A stretch of DNA of 64,000 nucleotides from Sinorhizobium meliloti (lineage in GTDB: Bacteria; Pseudomonadota; Alphaproteobacteria; Rhizobiales; Rhizobiaceae): NCBI RefSeq assembly GCF_035610345.1, contig NZ_CP141212.1:1741976-1805975 (forward strand), read 5' to 3'. Shown one piece after another: positions 7,593-13,884 of this stretch. The notes beneath the pieces were generated by a model. It saw nothing but the letters and a program-made list of their open reading frames with translations. It searched no databases and had not been told where the DNA came from. The position numbers were made by a program, and so were the translations under genes. Each line of letters begins with the position of its first letter. Within the stretch, counting starts at the first letter, position 1.

Positions 7593-7883
7593 CTAGAAGT
7601 TGAAATAGATCGTCACGCCCGGCCGCCGATGGTAGCGGTGATAGTCTCGATAGCTGTAGTACCGGGGATAGCACCTGCCGTAGTAGCGGCAGGAACGCGA
7701 AGCGTAGCGTCTGTTCCAGTGGCGCTGCGTGCGCCAATGGCGATGGTGCCGGTGATTGACCTGCTCGGCAGAGTCGGTCTTCACCTGCTCCGGCACAGGC
7801 ACGAATATCGGTGCGGCGCTTACCGGAAGGGAAAAAGGCGCAGCCAGGACTAAGGCTGTGAGGGCGGATGAGAGCTTTTTCAT
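7593..7883 (-). CDS. small secreted basic protein, paralogue of 4818-5114
   Basis: 96 aa. Two adjacent ATGs (7886, 7883) follow AAGGAG; 7883 has the better spacing. Signal peptide KKLSSALTALVLAAPFSLPVSAAP, then a mature part dominated by His, Arg and Tyr (HRHHRHWRTQRHWNRRYASR). It shares APIFVP..EQVKT, CRYYGRCYPRY and the terminal NF with the 4818-5114 product. The many histidines suggest metal or acid binding, which is speculation. No GGAAC-type promoter was found upstream, unlike the paralogue. Confidence 0.72.
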   Translation of the reverse strand: MKKLSSALTALVLAAPFSLPVSAAPIFVPVPEQVKTDSAEQVNHRHHRHWRTQRHWNRRYASRSCRYYGRCYPRYYSYRDYHRYHRRPGVTIYFNF

Positions 7884-8045
7884 CATCGACTCCTTCTCGC
7901 TGCCTATGAGCTTGGGCCATCATGCCTGAACCGCTGATGAACGAGCCTTACTCAAGAACTTCACTATCAAGGAAATATATCCCCGAAGTCCGAACGATTA
8001 ATCGGGAAATCGTCTGACATTGAGTCGGACTAAAGTCCAAGGAGT

Positions 8046-8070
8046 GGAACCGCTTGCTTATTTCCCCGTT
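8046..8070 (+). promoter_or_regulatory. candidate RpoE2 promoter
   Basis: GGAAC (8046-8050), 18 bases, TT (8069-8070), preceded by G as in the other four sites here. It lies 30 bp before the ATG of the DUF1236-like gene. Confidence 0.75.
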
Positions 8071-8100
8071 TGAGTGACGAGTTCAACGAGAGGAAATGTT

Positions 8101-8502
8101 ATGAAGAAGCTCGTATTTATTACTGCGACTGTCGCGCTCATCGCCAGCGGTGCTGTCGCGCAGCAAGCCGACGGTACCAACGCGGCAACCGGCATGGTCG
8201 GCGGTGCCGCCACCGGCGCCATTATCGGCGGCCCGATCGGAGCCGGGGTCGGCGCGGTGGTAGGCGCCACGCTCGGCGGCGCACTCACGCCGCCTCCCCC
8301 CGAGGTGGTCACTTATGTTCAGCAGCAGCCGGCACCGCCATCGGTGGTCGTTCAGCAGCCGATTGCGGTCGGCAAGCCTGTTCCCGAAACGGTTATGCTG
8401 ACGCCGGTCCCGCAGAATCCGACCTATGCATATGCGGTGGTCAATGAGCAGCGTGTCATCGTGGAGCCGAAATCGCGCACGGTCGTTCAGGTCATCAACT
8501 GA
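8101..8502 (+). CDS. DUF1236-like exported glycine-zipper protein
   Basis: 133 aa. Signal peptide KKLVFITATVALIASGAVAQ, then a glycine-zipper segment (GGAATGAIIGGPIGAGVGAV) able to insert in or pack against a membrane. A Pro-rich linker leads to the C-terminal DUF1236-type repeat IAVGKPVPETVMLTPVPQ...YAYAVVNEQRVIVEPKSRTVVQVI. The family is common in Rhizobiales and its function is unknown; it is thought to be envelope-located. A GAGAGGAA ribosome-binding site and a GGAAC-N18-TT promoter precede it. It is a clear paralogue of 9423-9830 with the same architecture. Confidence 0.82.
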   Translation: MKKLVFITATVALIASGAVAQQADGTNAATGMVGGAATGAIIGGPIGAGVGAVVGATLGGALTPPPPEVVTYVQQQPAPPSVVVQQPIAVGKPVPETVMLTPVPQNPTYAYAVVNEQRVIVEPKSRTVVQVIN

Positions 8503-8576
8503 CCTGACGGCGGTGAGAGCGGCCCTCGCACGCTCAGTTTAAGGCCCCAGGCCGGCCCCGCGTTTATCGCCGGCCT

Positions 8577-8601
8577 GGAACTTACCCGCGGCGTGGCCGT
8601 T
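8577..8601 (+). promoter_or_regulatory. candidate RpoE2 promoter
   Basis: GGAAC (8577-8581), 18 bases, TT (8600-8601). It overlaps the right arm of a perfect 10-bp stem (8547-8556 with 8569-8578) downstream of the preceding gene. The start of the 24-aa gene is 26 bp further. Confidence 0.72.
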
Positions 8602-8626
8602 CACTCGTGAAGAAAGGAGTTGATCG

Positions 8627-8701
8627 ATGAACCAGATTATCTACCTCGTCGGCCTCGTTGTGATCGTGATAGCGATCTTGTCGTTCTTCGGCTTGAGCTG
8701 A
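8627..8701 (+). CDS. 24-aa membrane microprotein
   Basis: ATG 8627 with a strong AAAGGAG seven bases upstream. The peptide begins MNQIIYLVGLVVIVIAIL and ends in SFFGLS. It is one transmembrane helix with almost no flanking residues. A dedicated GGAAC-N18-TT promoter 26 bp upstream and a hairpin terminator 28 bp downstream make a complete, isolated transcription unit, which is strong evidence that this very short gene is real. Similar single-helix peptides occur in rhizobia; role unknown. Confidence 0.75.
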   Translation: MNQIIYLVGLVVIVIAILSFFGLS

Positions 8702-8728
8702 ACTGAGGAGATCGGCTCCATGGCGGCC

Positions 8729-8746
8729 AGCCGACCTCGGCTTTTT
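8729..8746 (+). terminator. Rho-independent terminator of the 24-aa gene
   Basis: AGCCG, ACCT loop, CGGCT, followed by five T (8742-8746). Confidence 0.6.
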
Positions 8747-8783
8747 CCGCATCCCTCACGGACCCCGCGGATTTTTTCGCAGC

Positions 8784-8931
8784 GGCGTACCGGAAACCGA
8801 GATTCAGACCTTCCCACCAGTCCGGCTCAGAGATAGCGTCCGCGTCGTAGCTGCATTGGAGCTACATCTTTCCCCGCATTTCGTTTGCCAAGCGGATGCG
8901 TGCCTGCCCCGCCATCGAGCGGGGCTTTTTT
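8784..8931 (+). ncRNA. candidate small RNA B (paralogue of 6943-7099)
   Basis: Shares five ordered blocks with candidate A: GGCGTACCGGAA at its start, TTCAGACCTT, AGATAGCGTC, TAGCTGCATT and the terminator GCCCCGC (8906-8912) / GCGGGGC (8919-8925) with six T. No coding potential. The promoter is not obvious; the 5' end given is the first conserved block. The two copies sit 1.8 kb apart in the same orientation. Confidence 0.6.
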
Positions 8932-9367
8932 ATCGCCATAGCTCCACGTCCAGCCTCGGCTTCCATGCGTGCGCGGCTTCCATGCGTGCGCGGTTTGCAG
9001 CGGATGTGGGCGTAGACGCTAACAAATCACTGATCTGCCGGACTTTGGTCCCTGGATCATAAGGCTCTTGGCCGGCCAAAGGTCCGATACGCTGGGCTGC
9101 CGGCTGCGATATTGTTCGCATGGAAGGCTGCAACTAATCCATCGGCGATTGTTGCAGAGAGATCGAGAGGTCCGAAGCCAGCCGCCGCTGGACGGCGGAC
9201 CCCGCGAGTGGCCCCAGAGCGGTGTCCCAGTAGTCCCTTCGGGCAGCGCCGCTCTGGGGCTTTCCCCAACCACCGGATCGCGTCGGTAACTCGCCTGTCG
9301 TCACGGTATATTTCACTCAGGTAACGTAACGTTACTGTATAGAAGAAATTAACCGCCAGTAAGATCA
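8932..9367. other. non-coding stretch with a long perfect stem-loop
   Basis: No believable gene. The main structure is GCCCCAGAGCGG (9211-9222) pairing perfectly with CCGCTCTGGGGC (9249-9260), a 12-bp stem with a 26-base loop, followed by TTTCCCC. A short palindrome GTAACGTTAC lies at 9326-9335, about 40 bp before the next RpoE2-type promoter. It may hold an sRNA or a terminator; undecided. Confidence 0.5.
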
Positions 9368-9392
9368 GGAACAAATCGAACGATACGTCGTT
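9368..9392 (+). promoter_or_regulatory. candidate RpoE2 promoter
   Basis: GGAAC (9368-9372), 18 bases, TT (9391-9392), with G before the TT. It lies 30 bp before the ATG at 9423, the same distance as for the paralogue at 8101. Confidence 0.75.
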
Positions 9393-9422
9393 CTACCATC
9401 GTATATCAAGGGAGTACGATAG

Positions 9423-9830
9423 ATGAACGCCAAGATCTTCATTGTTACTGCGATCGCAACGGGCATCTTTGCCGCGCCCGCTATTGCAAACGACACCAAC
9501 CAAGGTGCGGTGACGGGTGCCGCTGGCGGAGCCGTTACCGGCGCTATTGTTGGCGGTCCCGTCGGCGCTGCCATCGGCGGTGCGGTCGGCCTCGTCGCCG
9601 GCGCTGTTATCGCTCCTCCGCCGCAGCAGGTCGTAACCTATGTGCGACAGCAGCCGGTTCCCGCCGATACCGTTGTCCTGCAGGAGCGGATCGCCGTCGG
9701 TCGTCCGCTACCGCGGACCGTGGCTCTGACGCCCGTTCCCGAGAATCCCTCCTACGCGTTCGCCGTGGTCAACAACCAACGCGTGATCGTCGACCCAAGA
9801 ACCTACACGGTCGTCCAGGTCGTTCAGTAA
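9423..9830 (+). CDS. DUF1236-like exported glycine-zipper protein (second copy)
   Basis: 135 aa, same plan as the 8101-8502 product: signal peptide (NAKIFIVTAIATGIFAAPAIA), glycine zipper (GAAGGAVTGAIVGGPVGAAI), Pro-rich linker, then IAVGRPLPRTVALTPVPE...YAFAVVNNQRVIVDPRTYTVVQVV. GGGAG is nine bases before the ATG. The pair arose by duplication, with promoters kept at identical distance. It is followed directly by a mosaic palindromic repeat. Confidence 0.82.
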   Translation: MNAKIFIVTAIATGIFAAPAIANDTNQGAVTGAAGGAVTGAIVGGPVGAAIGGAVGLVAGAVIAPPPQQVVTYVRQQPVPADTVVLQERIAVGRPLPRTVALTPVPENPSYAFAVVNNQRVIVDPRTYTVVQVVQ

Positions 9831-9836
9831 GAGGCA

Positions 9837-9981
9837 TTGGAGCGGGATGAGGAAAAGTCTATGCGCTTTTCAACCGCATCCCGCTCCAACTTATAGATCA
9901 TGTTCATGATCCTGGTCGACACGGCCTGAAATCACCGTGATCCAGAGCATTTCCGCGCTTCTTCGGTTCGCGGAAATGCTC
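9837..9981. repeat. Rhizobiales mosaic intergenic repeat (two palindromes)
   Basis: First palindrome: TTGGAGCGGGATG (9837-9849) against CATCCCGCTCCAA (9877-9889), enclosing GGAAAAG...CTTTTC. Second: GAGCATTTCCGCG (9945-9957) against CGCGGAAATGCTC (9969-9981). Such composite palindromes are the usual form of RIME-type repeats in Sinorhizobium. Co-location after the DUF1236-like stop suggests they may also end transcription. Confidence 0.8.
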
Positions 9982-10097
9982 AAGCTCTCGTTTCCGCGCA
10001 TTTGGGGTGGTGTGGCACATACACATCGCTTTTCAGCAAAAACTGATTCATGTAAAATTGCTGCTTCCTTCCGAATCGGAATCGCCCTCTATCGAGG

Positions 10098-10122
10098 GGA
10101 ACTAAGGAATCATCCCGCCGTT
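10098..10122 (+). promoter_or_regulatory. candidate RpoE2 promoter
   Basis: GGAAC (10098-10102), 18 bases, TT (10121-10122), again with G before TT, 33 bp before the ATG at 10156. Confidence 0.7.
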
Positions 10123-10155
10123 TCCCCCTAGGTTCGCTTCCGGAGGGCTGCCACC

Positions 10156-10467
10156 ATGTTTACCGCTTTGTTGATTGCCTCACTCGCGGCGCCTTCGAGT
10201 CTCGTCTCGGCCACCGCGACGGTCGATGATCTCCAGTCCGACTTCGAAACTGCCGTGGCCTGCCGGCAGATAGACGGCAGGAACGTATGGAAGGGTGAAC
10301 TGGCCTATTACATCCAGTCCTATGTCTACGAAGGCGATGCAGCCGCTTCGGCTGACCGCGCCGACATGGCTGATGCCGTGCTGCCGGAGGACAACGAACC
10401 GGAGACGGTCAAGGAATTCGAAGAGGCCTGCTCACTTGCCGGGTCGACCGGTCACGCACGAAGGTGA
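10156..10467 (+). CDS. hypothetical exported protein
   Basis: 103 aa. CGGAGG precedes the ATG. A short signal peptide (FTALLIASLAAPSSLVSA) is followed by an acidic mature protein with one cysteine near each end (AVACRQIDG, EEACSLAG) that could pair. Not recognised. It belongs to the group of small genes in this region headed by GGAAC-N18-TT promoters, so stress induction is likely. Confidence 0.65.
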   Translation: MFTALLIASLAAPSSLVSATATVDDLQSDFETAVACRQIDGRNVWKGELAYYIQSYVYEGDAAASADRADMADAVLPEDNEPETVKEFEEACSLAGSTGHARR

Positions 10468-10502
10468 CCGTTTTGGCGCATGTCGATTGCCCCACTCGAC
10501 CA

Positions 10503-10642
10503 CTACAGCGGCCGTTGCGCGTCTCGTAAGACGCGCGGCGCTGTACAGGGATGAGAGCAGCGCCGCGTCTGCGGCGCGGAAGGGTCTTTCCAGCCCAATG
10601 ACTTGGGCTGGCTGGATTCCTGTGACAAGCACAGGAATGAGG
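10503..10642. repeat. mosaic palindromic repeat
   Basis: Left part: CTACAGCG ... GCGCGTCT/AGACGCGC ... CGCTGTA, a half-RIME stem. Right part (10545-10642) carries ACAGGGATGAGAGCAGCGCCGCG, the AGCCCAA/TTGGGCT stem and GATTCCTGTGACAAGCACAGG. The right part recurs at 55081-55197 and 55402-55514. Confidence 0.8.
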
Positions 10643-10681
10643 AAAACAAAGCCGCGGCGGCTATCCGGATTTCAACAGACC

Positions 10682-11677
10682 TCAGCCTGATGCGTCCGGT
10701 GTAACGCCTGCGCCACGTGCACTGCGCATTTTCAAAGCGCTCGTCCGGTATTCGCGGCGATAGGCGCGCGAAAAGGCGGAGAGACTATCGAATCCGCAAC
10801 GCAGGGCGATGTCACGCATCGGAATTCCGGTATCACGCACGAGCCGGTGGGCGACCTGCAGCCTGAGGCGCAGGTAATAGGCGCCGGGACTCGTCGAGAG
10901 GCCTTTGGCGAAGAGCGTTTCGAGCTTGCGCTGAGAGACGGAAAGCCGGCGCGCCAGCGCCGCGACCGTCATCGGACGTTCGAGCGTGCGCTCCATGAGC
11001 CTGATGGCCGCGGCAAGCTCCGGGTCGCGTGCCTCTATGCGGCCGAGCGAAACGAAAGGCTGGACATCCGTCGGTCCGTGCATCTGGTCGTAGACGAAAA
11101 TGCTCGCGACATCGAGCGCCAGTGCAGGCCCGAGCCTCTCGGCGACGAGATGCAGCATCATGTCGAAGGTCGGCGACGCGCCGCCTGAGGTCCAGTATTT
11201 GCCGTCGATCACGAAACGGTCGCCGATCACCTCCAATTCGGGAAACGCCTGGCTGAAATCTTCGAGTTCCTCCCAATGGGCCGTAGCCTTGCGGCCATTG
11301 ATGAGCCCGGAACGGCCGAGCAGCCAGCACCCGGATTCGACGCCTGCGACGATGTCGAAATGTCGCGCACATTCCTGCAGGGTCGCGAGAAAGCGCTTGC
11401 CGGCGTGCCTTTGAAGATTGAACCCGCCGATGATGAGAAGAAGATCTCCCACGACGGGCAAGGTGAAACTTCCGTCCACGGCAATCGGGACGCCGCAGGT
11501 CAGCATCACCGCCTGGCCGTCGGCGGACAGCAGCCGCCAGCGGAAGACCTCGTGCCCCGCCACTCGATTTGCCGCGCGCATCGGATCGAGGACCGAGGCA
11601 AAGGACATGATCGACGATTCGGGCAGGACGACCACCACGACCTCAATCGGCGATTGTGCAGAACGGTTCGCAATCAT
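10682..11677 (-). CDS. GlxA-family transcriptional regulator (DJ-1/PfpI domain plus AraC HTH)
   Basis: 331 aa. N-terminal class-I-glutamine-amidotransferase-like domain (IEVVVVVLPESSIMSFASVLDPMRAAN ... AGVESGCWLLGRSGLINGRKATAHW), then a C-terminal AraC-type double helix-turn-helix (MTVAALARRLSVSQRKLETLFAK ... GIPMRDIALRCGFDSLSAFSRAYRREY). In this family the first domain senses a small molecule; known members control carnitine, betaine or arginine catabolism. The frame is open to 11719, but MIANRSAQ (11677) is preferred because a pair of 21-bp-spaced direct repeats lies just upstream of it. Divergent from the outer-membrane protein gene. Target pathway unknown. Confidence 0.88.
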   Translation of the reverse strand: MIANRSAQSPIEVVVVVLPESSIMSFASVLDPMRAANRVAGHEVFRWRLLSADGQAVMLTCGVPIAVDGSFTLPVVGDLLLIIGGFNLQRHAGKRFLATLQECARHFDIVAGVESGCWLLGRSGLINGRKATAHWEELEDFSQAFPELEVIGDRFVIDGKYWTSGGASPTFDMMLHLVAERLGPALALDVASIFVYDQMHGPTDVQPFVSLGRIEARDPELAAAIRLMERTLERPMTVAALARRLSVSQRKLETLFAKGLSTSPGAYYLRLRLQVAHRLVRDTGIPMRDIALRCGFDSLSAFSRAYRREYRTSALKMRSARGAGVTPDASG

Positions 11678-11686
11678 GCGCGTAAC

Positions 11687-11714
11687 GTCAAATTTTATGC
11701 GCAGTATGTCAAAT
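11687..11714. promoter_or_regulatory. candidate AraC-type direct-repeat operator
   Basis: GTCAAAT occurs at 11687-11693 and 11708-11714, exactly 21 bp apart, two helical turns, the usual spacing for AraC-family half-sites. It lies ten bases upstream of the preferred start of the GlxA-type gene, a position suited to autorepression. Confidence 0.45.
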
Positions 11715-11817
11715 GGCAAACGAGCGTTAGGGCATTATCGACCGGCAATCGATCTCTTCGCGGGCATTTGCAGGCCCGCTCGGAGATGATGTTCCCCTTT
11801 TTCCGCTACTTTCGGAA

Positions 11818-11853
11818 GGGCCGGCCGGAACGAACCGCCGGCCCTCTTTCTTT
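11818..11853 (+). terminator. Rho-independent terminator without an upstream gene
   Basis: GGGCCGGC (11818-11825) pairs with GCCGGCCC (11837-11844), followed by TCTTTCTTT. An additional stem GCGGGC/GCCCGC lies at 11760-11779. No coding sequence precedes it on this strand, since the GlxA-type gene points the other way. It may therefore end a short non-coding transcript starting near 11720. Confidence 0.6.
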
Positions 11854-11944
11854 CCCCCGGACGGGCGGTTCGAAGGCGTTGTTTTTCGCAGACTCGCTCC
11901 CGATATGTTGCTAATCTCTGCCGCAACAACAGGAGGCATCTGTG

Positions 11945-12592
11945 ATGATCAGAAATGTGCTTGTTGCAGTCTTCGGGGCTTCGCTGCTCGGGGGAGCGGC
12001 CCATGCAGCCGATTTGGCACAGGCACCGGAGCCGGCGCCGACGGTCGAGACGATATCCAGCTTCGTATGGACGGGCGGTTATCTCGGCCTGCAGGGCGGG
12101 GGTGGCTGGTTGAACAGCGACCTCAGCGTCCCGGGCGGCAGCGCCTCCGAAAAATTCAGCGGCGGCCTCTTCGGCGCCTTCGCCGGCTACAACTATCAGC
12201 ATGGCGACTGGGTCGTCGGCGTCGAGGGCGATGTCAGCTACAACTGGAACGATGAGACCGTCACCGTCTTCGGATCTGACACCGAAACCGGGACGGATGT
12301 TTCCGGATCCGTGCGCGCCCGCCTCGGCTACACCGTAAACGACCGGACGCTGATTTACGGCACGGGCGGTTGGGCTGTAACGCGCGGCTTCGTCGATGTC
12401 GCCGGCGCGTCCAAGGAAAAGGAAACCTTCAACGGCTGGACCATCGGCGCAGGCGTCGACTACGGCTTCACCGACAGCGTCTTCGGACGCGCGGAATATC
12501 GTTACAACGATTTCGGAGACAAGGATGTGGGCGGCGTCGATGTCGACCTCGACCAACACCAGTTTACCGTCGGCGTCGGCGTGAAATTCTGA
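11945..12592 (+). CDS. outer-membrane beta-barrel protein (Omp25/RopB-like family)
   Basis: 215 aa. ATG 11945 is eight bases after AGGAGG; the in-frame GTG 11942 is too close to it. Signal peptide IRNVLVAVFGASLLGGAAHA ends at AHA|AD. The mature protein alternates short amphipathic strands: FVWTGGYLGLQGGGGW, GAFAGYNYQHGDWVVGVEGDVSY, VSGSVRARLGYTV, FGRAEYRYNDFGD. It ends in GVGVKF, the terminal aromatic residue needed for BAM-dependent insertion. This matches the eight-stranded OMP_b-brl porin-like proteins of Rhizobiales. A terminator follows at 12618. Confidence 0.88.
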   Translation: MIRNVLVAVFGASLLGGAAHAADLAQAPEPAPTVETISSFVWTGGYLGLQGGGGWLNSDLSVPGGSASEKFSGGLFGAFAGYNYQHGDWVVGVEGDVSYNWNDETVTVFGSDTETGTDVSGSVRARLGYTVNDRTLIYGTGGWAVTRGFVDVAGASKEKETFNGWTIGAGVDYGFTDSVFGRAEYRYNDFGDKDVGGVDVDLDQHQFTVGVGVKF

Positions 12593-12617
12593 TCGCCGCA
12601 GGAGTTTCGATCAAGGA

Positions 12618-12639
12618 CCCGGCAATCGCCGGGTTTTTT
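12618..12639 (+). terminator. Rho-independent terminator of the outer-membrane protein gene
   Basis: CCCGGC, AATC, GCCGGG, then six T (12634-12639). Confidence 0.85.
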
Positions 12640-12746
12640 CTGGAGGCATATCGGCTCCGCCATGAGGACGCAGCAGGCATCAGGAGACGGGTTGCGGAAC
12701 CGGGACGGGATGTAACCGCGCACGCCGAAACATACGGGGAGGAAGG

Positions 12747-13010
12747 ATGGGAAGATTTCTGGAGTTCTTGGGCGGTGCGATCGTCATCGGAACGCTGGTT
12801 TTGCTGGCGATGACACTGGTTCCCTCTCCCGACGTGAGAACCCTCGTCGCCGTCCTCCCCTGGGCCTTTCCGGCGATTGCCGGCGGCCTCCTCCTCGTCG
12901 CCTTCGGCGCGATGCTCGACCACCTTGCCGCCATACGCTCGGCGGCAGACCGGCAGGCCGATATTTTCCAGCAATTGCTCGAGCGGCGAAACACAGCGAA
13001 GAAGGAGTGA
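12747..13010 (+). CDS. small two-span membrane protein
   Basis: 87 aa; GGGGAGGAAGG directly precedes the ATG. Two membrane helices (GGAIVIGTLVLLAMTLV; AFPAIAGGLLLVAFGAML) are followed by a charged cytoplasmic helix (HLAAIRSAADRQADIFQQLLERRNTAKKE) of coiled-coil type. Not recognised. Its end faces the tail of the catabolic operon. Confidence 0.68.
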   Translation: MGRFLEFLGGAIVIGTLVLLAMTLVPSPDVRTLVAVLPWAFPAIAGGLLLVAFGAMLDHLAAIRSAADRQADIFQQLLERRNTAKKE

Positions 13011-13026
13011 GGCTCGCCCTCGACCG

Positions 13027-13884
13027 TCACTCTTCGACGATCAGCACCTCGAACGTTATGCAAACGGCGTCAACGCCGTAGGCTATCTCACCCTCGAAAA
13101 TGGTGCATTCCGTATCGACGATCGCGATGTCGAGCTTCGCTTTGGCCTGTCCGCTCCGATCGGGTGAAAGCGTCCCCTTGCGAATGAGCAATTCCGAAGC
13201 GGCCGATTCCATGACCTGGCCGTCGACGAACGTGCAGCCGACGAGGCTGCCGATGCCGTGCAACGTCGCCCGTTCGATTCCGTGCTCGGCTGCCGTGCGC
13301 TCGATCGCCGAATGGATCGGTTCGTTCGGCTTCAACCGGCAGAGAACGGCGCGCCGCGGAGTGATGGCCGGTGCGGCGGCATGAGGCACAGGCGTGAACA
13401 GACGGAATCGGGTCTCGCTGTCCTCCAGTTGATCCATGATGGCGCCCGACAGCATCCAGGCTTCCGCCTCCACCGGTTCGGCGAATCGCGAATCCTTCGG
13501 CATCACGTGCCCGGCCGCGCGGAAACCGTCCTCGTGCCGCCAGACACCATGGCCGTGCAGGAACGGCTCCCCGTCGCGCCGGCCGAATGTCATGACCAGA
13601 TCTTCGATGGGCGCGCGGCCATTAGGCGCATGTATGTCGCTGTACCAGGCGGCATGAAGACCGTCATGCGAGAGAGTCGGTGCGACATAGGCAAGCGGCG
13701 CAAACGCACCGCCCCTGACCTCTACGATCGCGCTGTCGCAGCCTTTTTCAGCGAGCGCCTCGTGGACGGCTTCGAGCACGCTCCGGCCCGGTTTGAAGGT
13801 CAATCGCGTCTTCTCGGCGTGGCACCCGAGAGAGATCACCCTCGGCGTGAACGGCACGCCGGGTTGGCGGAGGCTCCGCATCAT
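13027..13884 (-). CDS. tandem PPC/DUF296-domain protein, last gene of the carboxylate operon
   Basis: 285 aa; two consecutive PPC (DUF296) domains. The first covers about residues 20-140 (RLTFKPGRSVLEAVHEALAEKG ... LVMTFGRRDGEPFLHGHGVW). The second covers about 165-280 (RLKPNEPIHSAIERTAAEHG ... ATLHGIGSLVGCTFVDG). Plant relatives carry AT-hooks; this protein has none, so DNA binding is not implied. PPC domains form trimers and bacterial roles are largely unknown. Two ATGs (13884, 13881) overlap the stop of the SDR gene, and AAAGGA lies just ahead, so translation is coupled. Its place in a thiolase/acyl-CoA-ligase operon suggests an enzyme accessory or hydrolase role. Confidence 0.8.
   Translation of the reverse strand: MMRSLRQPGVPFTPRVISLGCHAEKTRLTFKPGRSVLEAVHEALAEKGCDSAIVEVRGGAFAPLAYVAPTLSHDGLHAAWYSDIHAPNGRAPIEDLVMTFGRRDGEPFLHGHGVWRHEDGFRAAGHVMPKDSRFAEPVEAEAWMLSGAIMDQLEDSETRFRLFTPVPHAAAPAITPRRAVLCRLKPNEPIHSAIERTAAEHGIERATLHGIGSLVGCTFVDGQVMESAASELLIRKGTLSPDRSGQAKAKLDIAIVDTECTIFEGEIAYGVDAVCITFEVLIVEE

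Noticed and set aside
11827-11853. GGAAC with TT 19 bases later at 11827
   Set aside because: It lies inside the terminator stem and lacks the G before TT that the five accepted sites have.
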